From Anaerotignum sp. (lineage in GTDB: Bacteria; Bacillota; Clostridia; Lachnospirales; Anaerotignaceae), in NCBI GenBank assembly GCA_020024455.1, contig JAHHTU010000003.1, positions 79,806 through 143,805 of the forward strand: 64,000 nucleotides of DNA. Direction: 5' to 3'. Numbering within the stretch: position 1 is the stretch's first letter; each line of letters opens with the position of its first letter. This document shows, piece after piece, positions 1 through 8,619 of this stretch. The position numbers and the translations under genes were made by a program. The notes below the pieces were generated by a model. It was given only the letters and a program-made list of their open reading frames with translations, did not search any database and was not told where the DNA came from.

Positions 1-192
1 ATTAAGGATTAAATAAGTATATGCAGCAGGGTCATTATAGATCAGATAGTCGAGTTCTGACTGTTGATACATATTGTTCACTACCTCATTTTCCACAGCG
101 ATGGTATCAATAGAAACCATGCTTCCATCTGAAAAGCAAAGCTCTACACAAGCGGTATCAAGGTTAAATTCGCAAGATAACAGGTGTTTCAT
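1..192 (-). CDS. DUF6061-like small protein (C-terminus cut by window edge)
   Basis: The 64 visible codons begin MKHLLSCEFNLDT at an ATG with GGAGG 8 bases upstream (201-205) and stay open to base 1. From memory the sequence resembles the DUF6061 family, short acidic proteins of unknown function found in Clostridia, often near mobile elements. No catalytic motif or signal peptide is visible. The gene lies at the left border of an accessory-looking stretch. The family name is recognition by eye. Confidence 0.6.
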   Translation of the reverse strand, partial: MKHLLSCEFNLDTACVELCFSDGSMVSIDTIAVENEVVNNMYQQSELDYLIYNDPAAYTYLILN

Positions 193-229
193 GGTGAATA
201 CCTCCGTAATTTTTATATTTTGTTACAAA

Positions 230-270
230 AAAAGAACGATGCCGGTCATGTGACTCGACATCGTTCTTTT
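230..270 (-). terminator. Rho-independent terminator hairpin
   Basis: Stem AAAAGAACGATG pairs with CATCGTTCTTTT around a 17-base loop. Read on the minus strand it ends in a run of T. It probably terminates transcription from the minus-strand genes at 326-4296 before the 1-192 gene. Confidence 0.6.
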
Positions 271-325
271 CGTTGTTGTTTCCAACCCTGTCAGACAGAT
301 GCCGTAAAATAGTAATTTTTTAGAA

Positions 326-421
326 TTACTGTCTTACGAGCACCCATCTAAATTTGGGGCGTTTTTCCGAAAGCTTTTCCATTTTTTTCATAATGTTTTG
401 TATTCTTTCTGAAATCTCCAT
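326..421 (-). CDS. Possible 31-residue small protein
   Basis: ATG to TAA encodes 31 residues, MEISERIQN to the end WVLVRQ, highly basic with an amphipathic N-terminal half. A GGGGA Shine-Dalgarno-like site lies 6 bases before the ATG. It sits just downstream of the DUF1963 gene on the same strand. A short inverted repeat (AGTAATT / AATTACT, 311-330) follows at its stop. No family is recognised. It may be a real small gene or a chance frame. Confidence 0.35.
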   Translation of the reverse strand: MEISERIQNIMKKMEKLSEKRPKFRWVLVRQ

Positions 422-439
422 AGCAATCCCCTTTTTCTA

Positions 440-1273
440 TTAGCTGCAATCCCAGTGATATAAAACATCATCAAATTTTTGATTTTCCAAATCTTCCGGT
501 TTTATGAAGAAATTCGCAATTCCCACATCTCCCCATATAATATACCATTTATGATCTATATACTCAGAATCCATCTGGAACAGCAATGTGGAATATTCCG
601 CATACTCTCCATCATCTCTAGGATCCCATTGTGTAAAAGCAGGATAACCCAACAAAGAATGTCCTCCTACACCCATGACTTCTTCAAATTCTTCTTCATC
701 CTCCTCAGACATCAATTCATAGAATGGCGTATCCCCAATATCCTTTTGCAATACCTCACTGGCTGCTTCATAAAATACTTGGTCAAAATTTACATCAGAA
801 GTACGGATACAGAGTTCGGATGGTATGATGGAAATACCAATTTCATCTATGATTGGGAAATATTCAAAGGATTTTGTATCCCAAGGAATACCCAGTGCTT
901 TGATTTGCTCCTCCGTCACAGATGTATCAATATTTTCGTGGTATACCACACGGAAGCCATCTTGCTTTGTTGGATGGTCAAAATCCAGACCATACAGCTC
1001 CTCATCCTGCGCACAAATGAAAAATTGCAGTATTCCTTTTGTTGGCAAAGGTTTGGAAACAGGATCTTTATCAAAATTAAACTGCGCCAACAATGCCAAA
1101 GGTTCTCCTTCTTCGTTTTTTGGATATGGCTTCTGCAAATCCCAATAAGGTACACCACCAAATTTACTATCAAAAATATCAACTGTTTTTTCCAGTTCTA
1201 ATTTTAATGTATAGGCATTTTTTTTGGTACGCTCTTGTATGCGCTTTAATATTTGCTGTATTTGTTCCTGCAT
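440..1273 (-). CDS. DUF1963 (YwqG-like) family protein
   Basis: 277 residues from the ATG at 1273, chosen because AAGGAG lies at the right distance before it; the frame extends 18 codons further upstream without a ribosome site. The pattern GGVPYW near residues 38-43, then LLAQFNFD, ILQFFICAQD and FTQWDPRDD, fits the DUF1963/YwqG fold, a soluble cytoplasmic protein of unknown function. Members often sit beside other orphan or immunity-type genes, as here next to an LRR protein and an unknown protein on the same strand. No signal peptide or membrane segment is seen. Confidence 0.75.
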   Translation of the reverse strand: MQEQIQQILKRIQERTKKNAYTLKLELEKTVDIFDSKFGGVPYWDLQKPYPKNEEGEPLALLAQFNFDKDPVSKPLPTKGILQFFICAQDEELYGLDFDHPTKQDGFRVVYHENIDTSVTEEQIKALGIPWDTKSFEYFPIIDEIGISIIPSELCIRTSDVNFDQVFYEAASEVLQKDIGDTPFYELMSEEDEEEFEEVMGVGGHSLLGYPAFTQWDPRDDGEYAEYSTLLFQMDSEYIDHKWYIIWGDVGIANFFIKPEDLENQKFDDVLYHWDCS

Positions 1274-1361
1274 AAAAATCCACTCCTTTTTTATTTGTAG
1301 TATAGGATCGTATTCCACAAAAAACAAGCATATTCCTTTTTTTCAAAGTACTTATTTGATA

Positions 1362-3482
1362 TTATATCCAGATCTGAATATTGTATAAAAACTGCTCCAA
1401 TGTTGTTTCGGTATATTGCATATATTCTATATCGCAATCATTCCAAAAAACAATGTGTCTGTCATGGCAATTGAGCGCATAATACGTAACTGTTTGCTCT
1501 TTTTTGTATGCCATAATGGGAAGATATGCTGTCCATGTAAAATAAGGCATTGCCTCATGCGGATCTTCCTCATCACAGCATTTTGGATGCTGTATCACGT
1601 CATGCTCTGTATCCGGAATTTCTTCCCATGGATATACAATTTCTGGATGCATACGATAGGCGCTTTCCGTCAAAAACCATATATTCCCATCCTGACTGAT
1701 GCAATTGTCGATCTGTGTTATAAACAGCTTCCACATGGCATACAAGTCTAGCTGGAGTTGTGGCAACTCTCTTGGCAATTGCCCCGTCCCATTCCTATGC
1801 AATAGATGCCCCTTTGCTGTCCATTTTCTGCAAAATACATACAGCACAGACATATGAAAGAGGTATTCCTCTTTTTCAGAAAAGGAGCATTTTTCTAAAT
1901 TTACCAACTGATACAGCATATTGTCCATACAAAGCAGATTTTCACATCCCTTTGCTTGCAATATATGAAGTTTTCCCATATCCTTCAGCAATGTCAAATC
2001 ACAAAAAGCAGTATATGATACATCCAGCTGCTTGAGCTTTGTCATATTTTTAAGAGATTTGAAGCCCTCCTTCGTGATGTTTTTACACCCTGACAGACGC
2101 AGTACCTTCAGTTGCTTCATCTTGGAAAGCAATGAAAGATCTGAAAAATTTGTTCCGGATAAATCCAATATTTGTATGTCAACACAATTTTGTATCCAAG
2201 AAAAATCATTGACTTCTCTATTGGAAAGATTTAATGTTTTTAATTTTATTGCTGCCTTTAAGCAGGAATAATCACCAACCTCTGTCAGGAAGATATAGTC
2301 ATCTCCCATCCCCACCTCATCTGAGCAATCTAATTTTGTCAATTTTGTCAAATCATACTGCACCGATGGCTGATAACCCAATGACTGCATCAGTCCATGA
2401 TACAACCATCTATCCTTGATGTTTAGCGTCTTGGTGTTATCAGATGGCTGTACAAGCTTTTTTTTGCCGCCTGCCTTCTCTATCAGACAGGATACCTTTC
2501 TGGAATATAGGGTTTCTGCATGATACAGATAGTTCTCCAGCGGTGTCAGCGCAAGCACCCGCAATGCAATCCGATTGGGAATGGTATCCCAAGCCAGCTG
2601 ATCCGGAAGCTGGTCAATATCTGCATAGAGCGTCCGCAGCTTTGGCAATTCCTCCACAACAGAAAAATCCGATACTGGATTATCCGCAATATACAGATGT
2701 GTGAGTTTTTTCATATGTTTCAATGGAGATAAATCCGTAATTTGATTACCTGCCAATCCCAACTCATCCAAGTTGACAAGGGAGGACAAAAAGCTGATAT
2801 CTTTGAGATTCATTTGACGCAAATACAAGGTTTTCAACCCTGTATACTCGGAAAGCACCTCAATATCCTTTGCCTTTATGACACCATTGACTGTCAAGGA
2901 ACGCAGTGTATCCTGACAATTCAGCTGATGAAAGGATACGATATCCTTGGGATATAAATCCACTCTCTTTGCTCCAGCATAGCTGGTGTATGGATTTCCA
3001 ATAGAAGTATCCCAAAATTTCAATTTTTCTGTAATTTTTTCCAATTTGGAGTAAAAACGGACTGTTTTCAACTCCTCCAGCTTCTTTTCCCATTTTGAAA
3101 CACTTCCTGCAAAAATACCCTTTTCCTTCAAACACTGTATATAAAACAGGAGTATTTGAAAGAACTTGCGATAAGAACATTGATATACCGTTTCTTTGTT
3201 TTTTTGAAACAGCACTACCCCCTGTGCCGGTACAATGGTATATGGGCTTTCTGGTTTGATGACACGTTTTCGTTTCCCATTTTGCTCTATGTATAACTGC
3301 TGTGCCAGAGGATAATCCTTTGCAAATTCCTGTATATAGGAATGTCCTCCTTCCAATTCATACAACAAAGCATCCATTTCTGTTTTATAAATGGGCTGCA
3401 TTTGCTCTACTGTAGCACCTTCCCATGCCCTACAAAAGGCATCATAAAAAAATTCATCTGTCTTTTTTCTAAAATCTACCAT
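1362..3482 (-). CDS. Leucine-rich repeat protein, cytoplasmic
   Basis: 706 residues from an ATG preceded by GGAGGT with 6-base spacing; an upstream in-frame ATG has no ribosome site. There are two blocks of internalin-type repeats with the LxxLxLxxNxIxDLSPL pattern, roughly residues 195-320 and 385-520, separated by a non-repeat segment. The C-terminal 180 residues are tryptophan- and tyrosine-rich and unrecognised. No signal peptide, LPXTG or SLH anchor is present, so the protein probably stays in the cell and binds a partner protein. It shares strand and close spacing with the unknown gene upstream (43-base gap). Confidence 0.75.
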   Translation of the reverse strand: MVDFRKKTDEFFYDAFCRAWEGATVEQMQPIYKTEMDALLYELEGGHSYIQEFAKDYPLAQQLYIEQNGKRKRVIKPESPYTIVPAQGVVLFQKNKETVYQCSYRKFFQILLFYIQCLKEKGIFAGSVSKWEKKLEELKTVRFYSKLEKITEKLKFWDTSIGNPYTSYAGAKRVDLYPKDIVSFHQLNCQDTLRSLTVNGVIKAKDIEVLSEYTGLKTLYLRQMNLKDISFLSSLVNLDELGLAGNQITDLSPLKHMKKLTHLYIADNPVSDFSVVEELPKLRTLYADIDQLPDQLAWDTIPNRIALRVLALTPLENYLYHAETLYSRKVSCLIEKAGGKKKLVQPSDNTKTLNIKDRWLYHGLMQSLGYQPSVQYDLTKLTKLDCSDEVGMGDDYIFLTEVGDYSCLKAAIKLKTLNLSNREVNDFSWIQNCVDIQILDLSGTNFSDLSLLSKMKQLKVLRLSGCKNITKEGFKSLKNMTKLKQLDVSYTAFCDLTLLKDMGKLHILQAKGCENLLCMDNMLYQLVNLEKCSFSEKEEYLFHMSVLYVFCRKWTAKGHLLHRNGTGQLPRELPQLQLDLYAMWKLFITQIDNCISQDGNIWFLTESAYRMHPEIVYPWEEIPDTEHDVIQHPKCCDEEDPHEAMPYFTWTAYLPIMAYKKEQTVTYYALNCHDRHIVFWNDCDIEYMQYTETTLEQFLYNIQIWI

Positions 3483-3525
3483 ATTTGCACCTCCTCCCAT
3501 ATGCATCTATCATACAAATACTATA

Positions 3526-4296
3526 TTAAAACGCATATACATCTGCTGCGTATTCCTCTGGCAGAATGACATACTCCCGATATTTTTGCTGCAAATATTC
3601 ATAATCCGCTTTGGTTGCAGACAATGCTTCCTGAAGGCTTTTTTGTATCTGACATGCGATAAACTGGAACAGAGGTGTGATATACATATCTTGAAATGCC
3701 GCAATCACATCCTTTGCCATATCGGATGGACATTCCACATCTGTTAAATCCATACAGGCATCACTCAAGAAATTGAGCATTTCATCCAGCTCTGCAAAAT
3801 CAATGGTTTCACAGGATGAAAATTCTTCAAAATCCAATCTTCCTCCATAGATTGCTGTTACTTCCATAAGCATCTGCGATGCCCAGCCCATTACCTGCCA
3901 TTGCAATGTGCTACCTCCCAGATTTTCAAAATGTGCATCATACAGCTCCGCTTGTTGATCTGTCATATCTTCCCCAACCATATAGGCAAGCACACATGCA
4001 TAGCTGTCATTTACAAAATCTTCAATCTCTGAAACCGTCTTGCGTTCATATAAAATATCCCACAATAAATCAATGCTTTGTCGTATGATAGATGCAGGTT
4101 CTTCCTCGGTTGCTTTGGCCCCATGACACATGGTATGAAAATATTGTTCCAAAATAAGCAAATTACCCAAAAGGCGATTTTGATTGCTGCTGTTTTGAAA
4201 AGCATGATCTGCCCATTGACTGCAATTTGCCACCCAGTCCTCTGCCTGCGTTTTATCTAATGTGCTATAGCGTGTAAAAAAGTCATGTGTTGTCAT
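3526..4296 (-). CDS. Conserved-looking hypothetical protein
   Basis: 256 residues from an ATG 7 bases after GGAGGG. The protein is acidic, mostly helical by composition, without signal peptide or membrane segments. I do not recognise a family. It lies between a PfkB kinase (30-base gap) and the LRR gene (43-base gap), all on the minus strand, so co-transcription is likely. With the DUF1963 and LRR genes it could form a small set of binding or immunity proteins, but nothing in the sequence proves this. Confidence 0.55.
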   Translation of the reverse strand: MTTHDFFTRYSTLDKTQAEDWVANCSQWADHAFQNSSNQNRLLGNLLILEQYFHTMCHGAKATEEEPASIIRQSIDLLWDILYERKTVSEIEDFVNDSYACVLAYMVGEDMTDQQAELYDAHFENLGGSTLQWQVMGWASQMLMEVTAIYGGRLDFEEFSSCETIDFAELDEMLNFLSDACMDLTDVECPSDMAKDVIAAFQDMYITPLFQFIACQIQKSLQEALSATKADYEYLQQKYREYVILPEEYAADVYAF

Positions 4297-4326
4297 ATCA
4301 AAGCCCTCCTCCATACATACGATATC

Positions 4327-5298
4327 TCATCTTGTGTCCTTTTGCGAAAGCCGTTTTACGACTTCTTGCAGTGTAGGCATTGCTGGGATCGCACCCTTTT
4401 TTTCTACACACAAACTCGCAGCGGCATTTCCAAAAATTGCAAAGTACGCTATATTTTCCAATGTCAAATCCTGAGGATATTTCCTGCTTTGACAAAATTG
4501 GTACAAAAATCCTGCAAAAAACGCATCTCCGGCACCAGTGGTATCTACCACATTGCTTGTAAATCCTGAAATACGTTTTCCACCCTCCTTGCAGTATACA
4601 TACGCTCCCCTTTTCCCCAGTGTTACAATGATTATAGGAATCCCTTTTTGAAAAAGGATCTTTGCTGCTTCTTCCGGCTCTGCTGCATCTGTCAACAATG
4701 CTGTTTCTTCCTCGGAAATTTTGATGACATCTACATATGGTATCACACGCTTCATCTGCTCTTTTGCAAATTCCTCACTCTGCCATAATGCAGCCCTATA
4801 ATTTGGATCATATGTAATCACACAACCCTGTTTCTTTGCATAATGGATGGCCCATAATGTGGTATCACGACTGGGATTATCTGTCAAAGAAAGGGAACCT
4901 ACATGAAACACATGTGTATGTTCCAATAATTCTGTATTGACTTCCTCCCTATGTATCTGTGTATCTGCTCCCGGCTTTCGTGCAAAAGAAAAGCTGCGTT
5001 CTCCTGTATCAGACAAGGCTACAAACGCAAGTGTGGTAAAGTAATTTGCATCCAATATCAGACCTTGTGTATTTACCTGTGCTTGTTCCAGCACCTTTTT
5101 CAGATAAATCCCATGCATATCATCACCAACCTTGCCCAAAAAGGCTGTGTTTGCTCCAAATTTTCTAGCTGCCACCGCAACATTCGCAGGCGCTCCTCCC
5201 GCATTTCGCACAAATATGGTTTGCCCTGTTTCCTTCTGTGTCAGCTCTGTAAAATCAATCAATAGCTCACCAAATGTTGTAATATCATACTGCATCAT
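4327..5298 (-). CDS. PfkB-family carbohydrate kinase (fructokinase-like)
   Basis: 323 residues, normal length for ribokinase-type sugar kinases. The glycine-rich substrate motif NAGGAPANVAVAARKFG lies at 32-48 and the catalytic signature DTTGAGDAFFAGF with the base aspartate at 252-264. It phosphorylates a sugar, most likely fructose, with ATP in the cytoplasm; the exact substrate cannot be read from the motifs. AAGGAG precedes two adjacent ATG codons, so the start may be either. No sugar transporter or glycosidase gene lies beside it. Confidence 0.85.
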   Translation of the reverse strand: MMQYDITTFGELLIDFTELTQKETGQTIFVRNAGGAPANVAVAARKFGANTAFLGKVGDDMHGIYLKKVLEQAQVNTQGLILDANYFTTLAFVALSDTGERSFSFARKPGADTQIHREEVNTELLEHTHVFHVGSLSLTDNPSRDTTLWAIHYAKKQGCVITYDPNYRAALWQSEEFAKEQMKRVIPYVDVIKISEEETALLTDAAEPEEAAKILFQKGIPIIIVTLGKRGAYVYCKEGGKRISGFTSNVVDTTGAGDAFFAGFLYQFCQSRKYPQDLTLENIAYFAIFGNAAASLCVEKKGAIPAMPTLQEVVKRLSQKDTR

Positions 5299-5342
5299 TC
5301 CTGCTCCTTATAGAAAAATACATTCATATACAATATAAAAAT

Positions 5343-5371
5343 ATTATATCAGTTTCTTTTTTTGTCCACAA
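5343..5371 (-). promoter_or_regulatory. Sigma-A promoter for the PfkB kinase gene
   Basis: TTGTGG (5366-5371), a 17-base spacer and TATAAT (5343-5348) on the minus strand, about 45 bases before the kinase ATG. Confidence 0.6.
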
Positions 5372-5475
5372 ACCTTTTTTCCATTTTTTGATGTACATGA
5401 ACACACTTTGAAAAATAGCAGACAAAAGCATATCATCTACCTTTTTCTGTTTTTCTTCCAAAAAGCAACACATAG

Positions 5476-5515
5476 AAAAACCCCTGCTGGATTGGAAGTT
5501 CCAATCCAGCAGGGG
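5476..5515 (-). terminator. Terminator of the rubrerythrin gene
   Basis: A perfect 16-base-pair stem (CCCCTGCTGGATTGGA with its complement) with a 3-base loop, followed on the minus strand by TTTTT, just after the rubrerythrin stop. Confidence 0.9.
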
Positions 5516-5536
5516 CTTGTATATGCGATATGATAA

Positions 5537-6082
5537 TTATTTGAAGTATCTGTCATGCAGACCCAAGAATGCTTTGCCATGTCTAGCTTCGTCACGAGCC
5601 ATTTCGTGTACTGTGTCATGGATTGCATCCAAGTTTGCAGCTTTTGCACGTTTTGCAATATCAAATTTAGCAGCACAAGCGCCATTTTCTGCATCAATAC
5701 GCAGTTCCAAATTTTTCTTTGTGGAATCTGTAACTACTTCGCCCAGCAATTCTGCAAATTTTGCAGCATGTTCTGCTTCTTCCCAAGCAGCCTTTTCATA
5801 GTACAGACCAACTTCAGGATAGCCTTCTCTATGAGCAACTCTCGCCATAGCCAGATACATACCAACTTCTGTACATTCACCTTCAAAGTGTGCTCTCAAA
5901 TCGTTGATGATGTCTTCGCTAGCACCCTGAGCAACACCAATTACGTGATCAGCAGCCCATTCTAATTCGCCTTCCTTCTGTTCAACGAATTTTTCAGCGC
6001 CAACATGACAAACTGGACATTCTGCGGGAGCGGAATCGCCAACATGAACATAACCACATACGGAACAAACAAATTTTTTCAT
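5537..6082 (-). CDS. Reverse rubrerythrin (rubperoxin-type peroxidase)
   Basis: 181 residues. The rubredoxin-like iron centre is at the N-terminus (CSVC at 6-9, CPVC at 22-25) and the ferritin-like diiron domain follows, with EXXH-type motifs such as EEAEHAAKF and DEARHGKAF. This order is the reverse of classical rubrerythrin. Such proteins reduce hydrogen peroxide and oxygen with NADH-derived electrons in anaerobic clostridia. The ATG follows AAGGAGG. It is a single-gene unit with its own promoter, operator and terminator. The operator suggests induction by peroxide or by iron limitation. Confidence 0.93.
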   Translation of the reverse strand: MKKFVCSVCGYVHVGDSAPAECPVCHVGAEKFVEQKEGELEWAADHVIGVAQGASEDIINDLRAHFEGECTEVGMYLAMARVAHREGYPEVGLYYEKAAWEEAEHAAKFAELLGEVVTDSTKKNLELRIDAENGACAAKFDIAKRAKAANLDAIHDTVHEMARDEARHGKAFLGLHDRYFK

Positions 6083-6154
6083 AATAAAATCCTCCTTAAA
6101 AAATAAATAGTTTATCTATTGCATTTTCTTTTTTTGAAGTAAATCATTTTTACT

Positions 6155-6169
6155 TGATAATGATTATAA
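6155..6169 (-). promoter_or_regulatory. Fur/PerR-type operator upstream of rubrerythrin
   Basis: The 15-mer TGATAATGATTATAA is a 7-1-7 inverted repeat. It differs by one base from the PerR consensus (TTATAATNATTATAA) and by one base from the Fur consensus (TGATAATNATTATCA). It covers the -10 box, as expected for a repressor site. PerR is the likelier regulator given the gene's function. Confidence 0.75.
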
Positions 6170-6191
6170 ATTACATTTCTCTTCTTGTCAA
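6163..6191 (-). promoter_or_regulatory. Strong sigma-A promoter of the rubrerythrin gene
   Basis: On the minus strand TTGACA (6186-6191), a 17-base spacer and TATAAT (6163-6168): a full consensus promoter, overlapped by the Fur/PerR-type box. Confidence 0.85.
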
Positions 6192-6373
6192 GGGGTTTTA
6201 TAAAAAATACTAAAAAAAATAAATATTCGATTCTGGCAAAACTGCTATACCTCTAGGATAGCCATAACAACAGCAATATATATACTTCATATAACTTTGT
6301 TTCACCATATCAAAATGTACACGTAAACAAATCAACATAATCCATATAGTAACGTAAGATTTTGCAATACTTA

Positions 6374-6428
6374 CAAAAAAACCGCAACACCATACATGTC
6401 CATAATTGTATGGTGTTGCGGTTTTTTT
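6374..6428 (-). terminator. Terminator of the recN operon
   Basis: A long stem (AACCGCAACACCATAC with its complement) flanked by A and T runs. Its 5' arm overlaps the recN stop codon at 6427-6429. It could work in both directions. Confidence 0.85.
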
Positions 6429-8112
6429 AAGGTTTTTGGGCACGCAACTCTTTTGCTGCTGCAAGTGTAGTTTCTGTAATTTCTTCACCACCAAGCAAAC
6501 GTGCCAGTTCCTGACAAGCCTCTGTGTCATTGAGTCGCTCTACCTGCGTCGTGGTTCTGCCATCAATCACCTGTTTGTGGATGCGATAATGGCTATCTGC
6601 CATTGCAGCAATTTGTGGCAAATGTGTAATACAGATAATCTGTCTTTTCTTTGCCAAAAGGCTCATTTTTTCGCCTACCTTACGTGCTGTTTTCCCACTG
6701 ACACCCGTATCAATCTCGTCAAATACAAATGTACCAATCTCATCGGCATCCACAAGAACAGTTTTCAGCGCCAACATGACACGGGACATTTCTCCCCCAG
6801 AGGCAATCTTTGCAAGTGGCTTGAGATCCTCTCCTGCATTTGCAGAAATCAGAAATTCTACCTGATCCATTCCTTCCATGGTAAATTGTTTACGAGGTTC
6901 TATAGCGATCACAAAGCGTGCCTGCATCATCTGCATATCGTGTAATGCCGATTCTACATGCGCTTGCACCTGATCTGCTGTTTTTCTACGAAGCTGTGTC
7001 ATTGTCTGTGCCAATGAATGCATTTTATTTTGTATTTGATCTATTTTCTCCTCTAGTTCTGCTGCTTTTTCTTCACTGTTTTCCAAAAGCTCCAACTCAG
7101 ATACTACATTTTGGTAAAATTGGAGTACTTCCTCTACGCTGCCACCATACTTGCGTTTCAAACGATAAATCACCTGTAATCGTTCTTCTATCGTTTCCAA
7201 TGTATCCGGATCTGCTTCCAAATTTTGGGTATATTTTTTCCACTCTCTGGATACATCCTCTACTTGTGCATAAATATCATTCATTCTTTCCGACAGATCA
7301 CATAGGGAAGCATCCAGCTGTGCAGCTTCCTCAATACAGTGCAATGCATCTCCCAAGTGATCACAAACGGAGGGTATGCCTTCTGTGCCATCATATAACA
7401 GACGTACACCTTCCATAGAAAAACGCATCAGTTTATCAATGCTGCCAAGACGTTTTTTCTGCTCCAACAAATTTTCTTCTTCTTTGCTTTGCAGTGCGGC
7501 TGCTTCTATTTCATCCTTTTGAAACCGCAGAATATCCAATCTCTGTGCACGACTGCTTTCTGCTCCACAAAGCATCTGTAGCTGCTTTTGCAGCTCTCTT
7601 TCCTCCGCAAAACATGCTCTATATGCTTTCAGAGTTTGCACCAATTCCTCACCACAAAAGCGATCCAAAAGATGGATATGCCCTGATGGATTCAGCAGAG
7701 ATTGGTGTTCATGCTGTCCATACAAATCCATCAACTCTGCTGCCAATGCTTTGAGCATACTGGTTGTGACAACATTTCCATTGATACGTGCCACACTGCG
7801 ACCAGAGGACTGTAGGATACGGGAAATGAGCAATGTGCCATCTCCTTCTGGTTCTATTCCATGTTCCTCCAAAAACATGTCAACCTTCGGATTTTGTGTG
7901 GTAAACAATGCTTCGACCAACGCTGTTTGTTCTTCTTTGCGCAAAAAGTCACGATTTACCTTCCCCCCAAGCGCAAAATGCAGCGCATCAATAACCATAG
8001 ATTTTCCGGCACCGGTTTCCCCTGTCAAAATATTCAATCCGGAATCAAACAGGATCTCACTTTCTTGAATGAGTGCTATATTTTTGATATGCAAATGTTC
8101 TAGCACAGCCAT
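6427..8112 (-). CDS. recN: DNA repair protein RecN
   Basis: 561 residues, the usual length. An SMC-like ATPase: Walker A GETGAGKS at 31-38, a long central coiled coil (about 150-370), and near the C-terminus the ABC signature ASGGEMSR followed by the Walker B stretch FVFDEIDTGVSG. RecN is an early responder to double-strand breaks and aids strand alignment during RecA-dependent recombination. It is the last gene of the minus-strand run that includes argR and nadK, an order common in clostridia. Confidence 0.97.
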   Translation of the reverse strand: MAVLEHLHIKNIALIQESEILFDSGLNILTGETGAGKSMVIDALHFALGGKVNRDFLRKEEQTALVEALFTTQNPKVDMFLEEHGIEPEGDGTLLISRILQSSGRSVARINGNVVTTSMLKALAAELMDLYGQHEHQSLLNPSGHIHLLDRFCGEELVQTLKAYRACFAEERELQKQLQMLCGAESSRAQRLDILRFQKDEIEAAALQSKEEENLLEQKKRLGSIDKLMRFSMEGVRLLYDGTEGIPSVCDHLGDALHCIEEAAQLDASLCDLSERMNDIYAQVEDVSREWKKYTQNLEADPDTLETIEERLQVIYRLKRKYGGSVEEVLQFYQNVVSELELLENSEEKAAELEEKIDQIQNKMHSLAQTMTQLRRKTADQVQAHVESALHDMQMMQARFVIAIEPRKQFTMEGMDQVEFLISANAGEDLKPLAKIASGGEMSRVMLALKTVLVDADEIGTFVFDEIDTGVSGKTARKVGEKMSLLAKKRQIICITHLPQIAAMADSHYRIHKQVIDGRTTTQVERLNDTEACQELARLLGGEEITETTLAAAKELRAQKP

Positions 8113-8123
8113 CCCCTCATTTC

Positions 8124-8603
8124 TTATACACTGTGAATGATATGATATAATTTTTCAATAATCAATGCTGCCTGATTATGTGTGCGTACCACACAAAATA
8201 CCGTATCATCCCCGGCAATGGTTCCAAGCACTTCGCTGTTTTGCATATTATCCAATGCCACAGCAACAGCCATGCCCATACCTTCCAATGTACGTATGAC
8301 AATGATATTTTGCGCATAGTCCATTTTGACTACCGCTTCCTTAAATACACGGATCAAGCGTTCTGTAATCTCTGTATCATTATTGGAGATTACAGAATAT
8401 TTCTGTCTGCCACGTTCTGTAGCAATTTTGGTAAGCTTCATTTCACGAATATCTCTGGAAACGGTTGCCTGCGTTACGGTAAAGCCTTCCTCACACAACT
8501 TTTGCGCCAGTTCATCTTGTGTTTCAATATCATATTTTTCTATTAACTCCAATATTTTTGCATGTCTGGCAATTTTCAATCTGATCACAACCTTTCTTTT
8601 CAT
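8124..8603 (-). CDS. argR: Arginine repressor ArgR
   Basis: 159 residues from the ATG at 8603. The N-terminal winged helix has the TVSRDIREMKL recognition motif; the C-terminal oligomerisation and arginine-binding domain carries GTIAGDDTVFCVV. It represses arginine biosynthesis when arginine binds the hexamer. The start is uncertain: a TTG eight codons downstream (8579) gives the family-typical opening (M/L)KIARHAKIL and has AAAGG before it. It begins 16 bases after the nadK stop, so it is co-transcribed with nadK and recN. No arginine genes are in the window. Confidence 0.93.
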   Translation of the reverse strand: MKRKVVIRLKIARHAKILELIEKYDIETQDELAQKLCEEGFTVTQATVSRDIREMKLTKIATERGRQKYSVISNNDTEITERLIRVFKEAVVKMDYAQNIIVIRTLEGMGMAVAVALDNMQNSEVLGTIAGDDTVFCVVRTHNQAALIIEKLYHIIHSV

Positions 8604-8619
8604 CTCTATCTACGGGTAA

